Shown in pieces: positions 1 to 4,710 of a stretch of 6,279 bases of DNA. Under the pieces are notes generated by a model. It searched no databases, was not told the origin of the DNA, and saw only the letters and a program-made list of their open reading frames with translations. Origin of the DNA: Nitrososphaerota archaeon (lineage in GTDB: Archaea; Thermoproteota; Nitrososphaeria; Nitrososphaerales; Nitrosopumilaceae); the NCBI GenBank assembly GCA_016126025.1, contig JAEFDA010000045.1:1-6279 (forward strand), given 5' to 3'. The translations under genes and the position numbers were made by a program. Numbering within the stretch: position 1 is the first letter of the stretch; every line of letters starts with the position of its first letter.

Positions 1-29
1 CCATGTCTTCCACATCTGGACCGTTGGCC

Positions 30-35
30 TATAAA
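30..35 (+). promoter_or_regulatory. Possible archaeal TATA box
   Basis: TATAAA stands out in GC-rich surroundings. Its centre is about 25.5 bases before an ATG at 58, the spacing seen at the other promoters in this window and expected for a leaderless archaeal transcript. On the other strand it reads TTTATA, but no start codon lies at a matching distance leftward. The call rests on motif and spacing only. Confidence 0.35.
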
Positions 36-57
36 GATGAGCGCGTGACAAAAGTGG

Positions 58-132
58 ATGGCTGCGAAGTTAGATAGAAAATGGGGGCCGGGTGGCGGCC
101 CTAGCCGTCCTGACCGCCGCTCAGTCCCCTGA
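58..132 (+). CDS. Possible 24-residue leaderless small ORF
   Basis: A short ORF begins MAAKLDRKWG, continues into a Gly/Pro/Arg-rich tail and ends at TGA. I do not recognise it. The only support is the well-placed TATAAA at 30-35, which would put transcription initiation at or next to its ATG. The peptide is basic and has no hydrophobic segment. Its end overlaps the 3' end of the possible minus-strand ORF at 101-325, so at most one is likely to be a conventional gene. It could equally be chance, or the 5' end of a non-coding transcript. Confidence 0.2.
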   Translation: MAAKLDRKWGPGGGPSRPDRRSVP

Positions 133-325
133 CTTCCAACAATCCCTCGGTTTCCCAGCCAAATTCATCCCCCACCAACTTCCCAGCCGCCAGAATGCAT
201 GCCGCCGCATCCCCGGTCTGTATGGTCGTCACATTCTGGCACCGGTGCTTGGATATCTGCCGTATGCCGCTCACATCAAATGTTTGGTCTCGGCGCGCCG
301 AAATCCCCTGTCGGGCATCCAGCAT
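101..325 (-). CDS. Possible 74-residue hypothetical protein
   Basis: An ATG-started ORF of 74 codons ends in TAG. The product is soluble-looking, with no membrane segment, and I do not recognise the family. Slight support comes from codon choice: three of five isoleucines are ATA, as in the ATPase gene at 2021, and most third positions are G or C, whereas the overlapping plus-strand frame has no ATA. In-frame upstream sequence is closed by a TAG nine codons before the ATG, and a further open stretch lies beyond that stop (from about 478). The ORF may therefore be a small gene, the tail of a decayed longer gene, or chance. No convincing promoter is placed for a leaderless start at 325. Confidence 0.25.
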   Translation of the reverse strand: MLDARQGISARRDQTFDVSGIRQISKHRCQNVTTIQTGDAAACILAAGKLVGDEFGWETEGLLEVRGLSGGQDG

Positions 326-512
326 ACGGCCGCTCTTCCCCCATATCTTCTAGGTGGCACATACGGTCTCCTGCATGCTGTGAACCGGCGCAGACACAAA
401 ACCCGGGACGGACAAACGTAGTACCGCACTGATCCATATAGGCAGATCCGGCCACGGCCAGGCAATCGCGCCTAGCACTCCCTAGACCCCATATGGCCGC
501 ATCTCCGGCGCC
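326..512. other. Spacer without a supported gene
   Basis: Together with 1-325 this makes roughly 500 bases lacking any confident gene. Several frames are open for 40-65 codons on both strands, but none has a recognisable product or a well-placed promoter. The part next to 513 would be the 3' untranslated region of the VirB11-type gene. No strong T-tract terminator for that gene is visible, only a TTTT read on the minus strand near 398-401. Confidence 0.4.
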
Positions 513-1973
513 CTACTTGTAGTATCCGCCCAGCACTCCGAGCACCCCGTCCGGCGTGCTCTTCCTCTGCCGCGCGCACCTCTCCAGCAGCATGATGCGC
601 CTCTCCATGTCAGATTCGGGATCGGTTATGCCGCACACCCTCAGCGCCTCGGTATACCTGTACGACTCGTACATGTCCCCTCCCAGAAACTCGTCCGATG
701 CCATATCATACCGGAATATGTTGCATACCCGGATGCCCCCCGTCTCGTCCGGGACGATCTCGGATATGTCCGTGACCTTGCGGTGGTACGCGCCGCCCCG
801 TCGTACCCTGGCCGAGTGCGCCACGAACCACAGCAGCGCCAGCTCGCCGTCCCCTATTCCCCCGCCCCTCATCCTGGCCAGCGCCCCATACGGGGTGGAG
901 GCATGGAACGAGGTCAGTCCCCCGTGCCCCGTCCCCACGCTCTGGAACAGAGAATCCATGTCAAACAGGCGCGTCTCCCCCACTATCTCGTAGTCGGGCC
1001 GCTGCGTCAGGGATATGTCGATCAAATTCCGCACCGTAACGTCGAACTGCTCGCCCATCATGCCGTAGCTGCGCCGGGTGTTCAGCCGCACCCAGTCCGC
1101 GTGTGGTATGCGCAGCTCCAGCGTGTCCTCTATGGTGAGTATGCGCCAGCGCGGGTTCATCATCGACACCAGAGACGACAACAGTGTGGTCTTGCCCGAG
1201 CCGGTCACCCCTATCACGAGCCCCACGGCCTTGGCGTCCAGCAAGGTCCACAGGTACGCGGCCATGACACTGGTCATGGTCCCGTTCCGGATCATATCAG
1301 CTATGGTATAGGGGCTCTGGGGGAACCGCCGTATCGCTATGGTGCACCCCGGCTGCGAGACCTGGCTGCCGAACGTCGCCGATATCCTGGAACCGTCGGC
1401 CATGTGCGTCACCGACATGGGCCGCGACTCGGTGGGTTCGGTGCCGGTGCGGCCGTACACCCTCTGGATGTAGCTCTCCATCTCCTCCTGGTCCCGGAAC
1501 ATCACGTTGCTGACCAGCGTGTTGAACGTCCCCGAGTACCTGCGGTGCACCACCCGGATGGGCCGGGCGGGCGCCGAGCACAGTATGTCCTCTATGTCCG
1601 GGTCCCGCATCAGCGGATCCAGCAGGCCGTACCCGGCAAAGTTCCTCCTCAGGTAGTAGTCCAGATTGGGGAAGAGCGCCTTGGCGTCCTCCAGACGCTT
1701 CATCCTCTCGGCGACCTCCCAGAACGCCTCCCCGAAGCGGGCCGCCGCCTCCTCGGGGTCGTCGGCCGGCTCCACCTCCACCCCCAGGCTCATGCGGGAC
1801 ACTATGGCGCCGTACAGCTCGTCGGCCTCCGGGGAGACGGGCGGCTCGCCCACGATGTACCGCCCGTCCCGGGTGACGTACACCCGGACCGCCCCGACGT
1901 CGTACTTTTCCAGGATGCGCAGGCCAGACACGTCGGCGGCCGACACCGATAGCGTGCGGCGGGGCTGCTCCAC
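513..1973 (-). CDS. VirB11/TadA/GspE-type secretion ATPase
   Basis: The 486-residue protein is a type II/IV secretion-system ATPase. In this family cytoplasmic hexamers hydrolyse ATP to power pilus assembly, secretion or DNA transfer at a membrane platform. An N-terminal region (about 1-235) precedes the RecA-like motor. Visible motifs are Walker A GVTGSGKTT (255-263, Lys261), the Asp box IEDTLEL (281-287), the Walker B region RPDYEIVGETR (325-335, Glu333) and the His box GTGHGGLTSFHA (about 347-357). All look intact. After Walker B the usual Gly-Glu pair is replaced by Leu-Phe-Asp. Length fits archaeal members. No membrane segment is evident, and the residues after about 380 form a family-specific tail. 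The GTG start is the first possible one, because an in-frame TGA lies two codons upstream, and a TATA-like TTTTAA is centred about 23.5 bases before it. The gene diverges from a VirB4-type gene 47 bases away, which favours a type IV secretion or DNA-exchange role. An archaeal pilus motor is the main alternative. Confidence 0.93.
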   Translation of the reverse strand: MEQPRRTLSVSAADVSGLRILEKYDVGAVRVYVTRDGRYIVGEPPVSPEADELYGAIVSRMSLGVEVEPADDPEEAAARFGEAFWEVAERMKRLEDAKALFPNLDYYLRRNFAGYGLLDPLMRDPDIEDILCSAPARPIRVVHRRYSGTFNTLVSNVMFRDQEEMESYIQRVYGRTGTEPTESRPMSVTHMADGSRISATFGSQVSQPGCTIAIRRFPQSPYTIADMIRNGTMTSVMAAYLWTLLDAKAVGLVIGVTGSGKTTLLSSLVSMMNPRWRILTIEDTLELRIPHADWVRLNTRRSYGMMGEQFDVTVRNLIDISLTQRPDYEIVGETRLFDMDSLFQSVGTGHGGLTSFHASTPYGALARMRGGGIGDGELALLWFVAHSARVRRGGAYHRKVTDISEIVPDETGGIRVCNIFRYDMASDEFLGGDMYESYRYTEALRVCGITDPESDMERRIMLLERCARQRKSTPDGVLGVLGGYYK

Positions 1974-1993
1974 GTGTCATACGCCGCGCCCCG

Positions 1994-1999
1994 TTAAAA
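1994..1999. promoter_or_regulatory. Shared bidirectional TATA-like element
   Basis: The 47-base spacer between the two divergent GTG start codons is almost entirely G+C except for TTAAAA (TTTTAA on the other strand). Its centre is about 24.5 bases from the rightward start and 23.5 from the leftward start. That matches archaeal TATA-to-start spacing for leaderless messages in both directions. No second AT-rich element exists in the gap, so both ATPase genes probably depend on this one site. Transcription initiation itself has not been measured. Confidence 0.6.
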
Positions 2000-2020
2000 G
2001 CGCCCCGCCGGGTATGGCGC

Positions 2021-3841
2021 GTGCCCAGCCACGCCGGATACAGGATCAAGCCCTCCAACTACTACACGCTGTCTGAGGAGGAGCGCGCCGCCAAGCTGCG
2101 GGGGTTCGTGCGCATAATATCCAGCATGGAGGGGCGCCTTGACATCACGATGGCCTCCGAGCGGATCTCGGTGGACGGCGTGGAATATACCGAAAAGAGT
2201 GTCTACCTGGGCTCACGCCAGGACATGGGCGCGGCCATATCCGAGGCGGGGTTTGGGGCGGTGCGCCTGGGCTCCCCGTACTCCATAGATGCGGATATGG
2301 AGCGGTCCCTGCACATAGAGTCCGGCGGCACACTATACCGGGCATACACCCTGTACGACATGTCTAGGAGCATAACCCCCGCCTGGATAAACGGCGTGTT
2401 CGACCTATGTGGGTGCGTCATAATCAGGATGTGGCCGGTCCCGCCGTCCAGGGCCCGCCGCATGCTGGTCTCGTACGCCAACGTATCGGGGGCCCGGGCC
2501 GGGAGGCGGCACGCCGAGGAGTCGGACCGGGCCGGCTACGTCCGCGACCTCATAGAGAAGGAGGAGAGCTCGCTGGTGGAGTGCGCCGTCATGCCCCTGG
2601 TGTCCGGCCGCACCATTCCCGACCTGGGCAGGAGGTGCGGGGAGTTTGAGAGGGCCGCCTCCTGGAGGCAGGTCCGGTGCGCGTCCATACGGGGCATGCA
2701 GGGCCGTATACTGGGTGGGGGCGGCCACCGGTTCCTGTTCGAGCTGGGGTCCTGCGCCGTCTTCTACCCGTTCGAGTCGGCCAACATGATAGAGTCGGGC
2801 GGGGGCGTTTATCTGGGCTCCAACACCGTAAATGGCGCCCCGGTCATATACGACTACACCAGAAGGGTCAACTCCAATGTCACCCTCATAGGGGAGTCGG
2901 GGAGGGGCAAGTCCACCGCCGCCAAGACGTACGTCTCCAACTTTCTGCGGGCCCACCAGGAGCGGTACGGCAATACCCACCGTATCATGCTGTGCGTAAT
3001 AGATCCGCACGGCGAGTACGCCCCCCTGGCCGAACACCTGGGCGCCGAGGTGCGGGACCTTGAGGGGCGCGACCATATGGGCCTGGACCCGTTCGGGCTC
3101 TTCGGGAGCTCCTCGCGCGCCGCCGGCATGCTGGCCGACGCGGCGGGCATGCCGGCCAACCTGCGCTCGGTGGCCGTCGCCGCCGCCGAGGGGTGCGGCT
3201 CCATACCCGAACTGGTGGAGAGGCTGGAGGGGGGCGCCGGTCCCCACCGCAGGGACCGGGTGCGGGCCGCCTCCTACCTGCTCCAGTTTACGACGGGGGA
3301 CGCCGCCCGCCTGTTCCGGGGGGATGTGTCAATGCCCGACCGCGTGGTGTATACCATGCGGAAGGCCGACAAGACCAGCCTGAACGCCATGATCGTGTCC
3401 ATGGTCATGGCGCGCGCCTGGCGGGCCATGCGCGACGCCCCCCGCCACATCCCCAAACTTTTTGTGATAGACGAGGGGTGGTTCGTCTCGTCCATGGAGT
3501 CCACCGGCCAGGTACTGGAGGACATCGCCAGGTCCGGCCGCAAGGAGAACGTCCACATGCTGTTCCTGTCCCAGGAGCCGGCCGACATACTCGACAACCA
3601 GTACGGCCAGGCGGTGCTGAACAACTCGGCCACCATATTCCTGTTCGGCCTCAAGTCCGACTTGGCCCGCAAGCTGCAGGGGGTGCTCCGGCTGTCCGAT
3701 ACGGAGCGGCACGAGATAGAGTCGCTGGACCGCGGCCACGCCATACTGCGGGCCGACGACCACCGCATACGGCTGCATGTCCTCCCCACCAAGTCCCAAC
3801 TGGAGCGGTTCAATACCACTCCGGACAGTTCCTCATCATGA
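2021..3841 (+). CDS. VirB4-type conjugation/secretion ATPase
   Basis: The 606-residue protein belongs to the VirB4/TrbE/CagE branch of the HerA-FtsK superfamily, whose members drive substrate or DNA movement and pilus assembly in type IV secretion and, as CedB/TedB relatives, in archaeal DNA import. Residues about 15-280 form the VirB4-like N-terminal region, with a proline-rich stretch around 119-142 and no clear transmembrane helix. The motor follows: Walker A GESGRGKST (291-299, Lys297), VIDPHGEY (326-333), LDPFGLF (355-361), Walker B LFVIDEGW (480-487, Asp484 and Glu485), a basic ARSGRKEN segment (503-510) and the sensor-like SQEP (517-520), then LNNSATIF (533-540). Every hallmark is present, so it should be active. 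The C-terminus ends in a serine run encoded by the left arm of an inverted repeat. The GTG start is chosen from the TATA-like spacing; no upstream start lies in the frame back to that element. Third positions are strongly G/C, except that 22 of 31 isoleucines use ATA. Confidence 0.93.
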   Translation: MPSHAGYRIKPSNYYTLSEEERAAKLRGFVRIISSMEGRLDITMASERISVDGVEYTEKSVYLGSRQDMGAAISEAGFGAVRLGSPYSIDADMERSLHIESGGTLYRAYTLYDMSRSITPAWINGVFDLCGCVIIRMWPVPPSRARRMLVSYANVSGARAGRRHAEESDRAGYVRDLIEKEESSLVECAVMPLVSGRTIPDLGRRCGEFERAASWRQVRCASIRGMQGRILGGGGHRFLFELGSCAVFYPFESANMIESGGGVYLGSNTVNGAPVIYDYTRRVNSNVTLIGESGRGKSTAAKTYVSNFLRAHQERYGNTHRIMLCVIDPHGEYAPLAEHLGAEVRDLEGRDHMGLDPFGLFGSSSRAAGMLADAAGMPANLRSVAVAAAEGCGSIPELVERLEGGAGPHRRDRVRAASYLLQFTTGDAARLFRGDVSMPDRVVYTMRKADKTSLNAMIVSMVMARAWRAMRDAPRHIPKLFVIDEGWFVSSMESTGQVLEDIARSGRKENVHMLFLSQEPADILDNQYGQAVLNNSATIFLFGLKSDLARKLQGVLRLSDTERHEIESLDRGHAILRADDHRIRLHVLPTKSQLERFNTTPDSSSS

Positions 3842-3863
3842 GACATGGTGTGGAACTGTCCGG
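3821..3863. repeat. Perfect 12-bp inverted repeat at VirB4 stop
   Basis: CCGGACAGTTCC (3821-3832) is followed after 19 bases by its exact reverse complement GGAACTGTCCGG (3852-3863). The left arm encodes the last residues of the VirB4-type protein, and the stop codon (3839-3841) lies in the loop. In RNA it would form a strong hairpin; in DNA it is a possible dimer-binding site. Archaeal termination does not need a hairpin, so an RNA-stability or protein-binding role is equally possible. Confidence 0.75.
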
Positions 3864-3878
3864 GAACGGGCCGGGAAC
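3852..3878 (+). repeat. 11-bp tandem repeat, about 2.5 copies
   Basis: GGAACTGTCCG (3852-3862) is followed directly by GGAACGGGCCG (3863-3873) and a third GGAAC (3874-3878). The two full units match at 9 of 11 positions. The 11-base period is close to one helical turn, and the inverted repeat's left arm supplies a further unit in opposite orientation at 3822-3832. The arrangement resembles a small operator or iteron cluster. Confidence 0.55.
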
Positions 3879-3902
3879 CATACACGTTCAGCGTGGAATG
3901 GT
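3877..3902 (+). other. Imperfect hairpin in the spacer
   Basis: ACCAT (3877-3881) can pair with ATGGT (3898-3902), and CACG (3883-3886) with CGTG (3892-3895), leaving a five-base loop and small bulges. It adjoins the 11-bp repeats in the 135-base spacer between the ATPase and nuclease genes. Its stems are short, so it may be incidental. Confidence 0.3.
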
Positions 3903-3947
3903 ACGGGTAGGCGGAGACATTCACGCCATCTGCAGCCGCAAGAATGA

Positions 3948-3955
3948 TTTTTTAA
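3948..3955 (+). promoter_or_regulatory. TATA box of the Mrr-like gene, also a T6 tract
   Basis: TTTTTTAA is the most AT-rich stretch in this spacer. Its TTTTAA part is centred about 24-26 bases before the ATG at 3977, the same spacing as at the ATPase promoter, implying a leaderless message. Because archaeal RNA polymerase stops at oligo-T tracts, the T6 run (3948-3953) could also end the VirB4-type transcript 107 bases after its stop codon. Confidence 0.6.
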
Positions 3956-3957
3956 TG

Positions 3958-3973
3958 GATATCCGATGATATC
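3958..3973. promoter_or_regulatory. Paired GATATC palindromes, possible operator
   Basis: GATATC occurs at 3958-3963 and again at 3968-3973, separated by CGAT, so the copies start ten bases apart. Each is palindromic and together they also form a six-base stem with a four-base loop. They fill the space between the TATA box and the ATG at 3977, where a bound protein would block initiation. The regulatory role is inferred. Confidence 0.35.
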
Positions 3974-3976
3974 GCC

Positions 3977-4465
3977 ATGGGCAGGGCAGGGTATTTGGCG
4001 GCGCGCGGGCTTGCCGGCCTGATAAAGTGGGGCGTACAGTCGTATCAGGCGCACGCGGAGAACAAGAAATGGACAAAAGAGTCTGCCAGGTATGGCATCC
4101 CCGACATCGACTCGCTGAGCGGTGCAGATTTTGAAAAGTTTTTGGGCGGACTCTTTAGGCGCGCAGGTTATGCGGTGGAGATAAAGGGACAGTCGGGCGA
4201 TTTTGGCGTTGACCTGATACTGGGACGGGGCGGCAGGCGGATTGCGGTACAGGCAAAACGCTATACGAAGAGTGTCAACCTGCGCGCCGTGCAGGAGGTG
4301 GCCGCAGGCATGCAGTACTACGGGTGTACAGAGGCCTGGGTGGTGACAAACTCGCACTTTACAAGGTCGGCTCAAAAGCTTGCAGGGCGTACAAACGTCA
4401 ATCTTGTGGATCGCCCGGCGCTCGCAGACATCTTGCGCTCTGTAAACAGGAACCAGGACGTCTAA
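3977..4465 (+). CDS. Mrr-type PD-(D/E)XK restriction endonuclease-like protein
   Basis: The 162-residue protein is essentially one Mrr_cat nuclease domain (about 46-155) after a short N-terminal extension. Family hallmarks are the helix SGADFEKFLGGLFRRAGY (48-65), GDFGVDLI (74-81, with Asp79 as the likely metal ligand), VQAKRY (91-96, with Gln92 and Lys94 as the QxK half of the active site), VQEVAAGMQYYG (105-116) and VVTNSHFT (122-129). The catalytic residues appear intact, so it probably cleaves DNA. The family includes type IV enzymes that cut modified DNA as well as repair-type nucleases. Residues about 5-22 are hydrophobic with few charges and could be a membrane-contacting or amphipathic helix; many bacterial relatives carry N-terminal membrane segments. 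The ATG has a TATA box about 25 bases upstream. No methyltransferase or specificity gene adjoins it. Its codon use is less G/C-biased than the ATPase genes, suggesting a different history. Substrate is unknown. Confidence 0.88.
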   Translation: MGRAGYLAARGLAGLIKWGVQSYQAHAENKKWTKESARYGIPDIDSLSGADFEKFLGGLFRRAGYAVEIKGQSGDFGVDLILGRGGRRIAVQAKRYTKSVNLRAVQEVAAGMQYYGCTEAWVVTNSHFTRSAQKLAGRTNVNLVDRPALADILRSVNRNQDV

Positions 4466-4578
4466 TCCCTGAACCGGCAGGTGGACGGCGCCCAGAAAGA
4501 GACAGCGCTTGGCGCGGAAACGTAGGTCCCCCAAAACCCGTGCGGAGCGGAAATAGTGGTCGGAGTGAAAATGGAGAT

Positions 4579-4604
4579 AAATTAAGGCGCAGGCGCCAAA
4601 ATTT
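4579..4604. terminator. Hairpin flanked by T-tracts, possible terminator
   Basis: AAATT (4579-4583) pairs with AATTT (4600-4604) and GGCG (4586-4589) with CGCC (4594-4597), with an A/A internal loop. Read on the minus strand, TTTT tracts lie just before and after it (about 4598-4601 and 4567-4570). These would suit termination of the SDR gene's transcript, with weaker T content in the plus direction. Confidence 0.4.
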
Positions 4605-4623
4605 CCCAGGCACCGCTAACTTC

Positions 4624-4643
4624 CCAATCCAGTCTCGGATTGG
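4624..4643. terminator. Second hairpin, 7-bp perfect stem
   Basis: CCAATCC (4624-4630) and GGATTGG (4637-4643) form a perfect stem with a six-base loop, followed on the plus strand by CTTTCCT. It may help end or stabilise the transcript of the Mrr-like gene. The T-tract is too weak to call a classical intrinsic terminator. Confidence 0.35.
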
Positions 4644-4710
4644 CTTTCCTGCTTCTGGTGCGGGCCGATGCCGGCAGAAGGGCCTGACGCACGGCGGGCA
4701 TGCCGCATCC

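Larger units (their letters stand above)
4466..4710. other. Convergent intergenic spacer
   Basis: These 245 bases separate the ends of two convergent genes. I see no tRNA-like T-arm sequence and no coding frame worth calling. They hold two hairpins and several short T-tracts on the minus strand (within 4567-4604), fitting a two-way termination region. After the nuclease's TAA the same frame stays open for 20 further codons, which may be chance. Confidence 0.5.

Noticed and set aside
92..421. Plus-strand frame of 109 codons in the left flank
   Set aside because: It has a GTG start without a placed promoter, no ATA isoleucine codons unlike the native genes, and no recognisable product.
466..550. 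Similar AGCACTCC stretches at about 474-481 and 532-539
   Set aside because: The similarity is short and the copy in the gene reflects a Gly-Val-Leu-Gly repeat in the protein. It is not enough for a duplication or attachment-site claim.
783..1952. Plus-strand frame open for 389 codons opposite the VirB11-type gene
   Set aside because: It is a by-product of G/C-rich third positions on the other strand. The product is His/Pro/Arg/Gly-rich with no recognisable domain, while the minus strand encodes a complete ATPase.
3802..3822. tRNA T-arm-like sequence around GGTTCAATACC
   Set aside because: It lies inside the VirB4-type coding sequence, with no acceptor, D or anticodon arms around it.
4463..4525. 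Readthrough extension of the Mrr-like frame after TAA
   Set aside because: Twenty extra open codons are expected often in G/C-rich DNA, and the nuclease domain is already complete before the stop.
3836..4534. Minus-strand frame of 232 codons over the Mrr-like gene
   Set aside because: It lies opposite a gene with clear family motifs, has a cysteine-rich, domain-less product, and runs through both flanking spacers.
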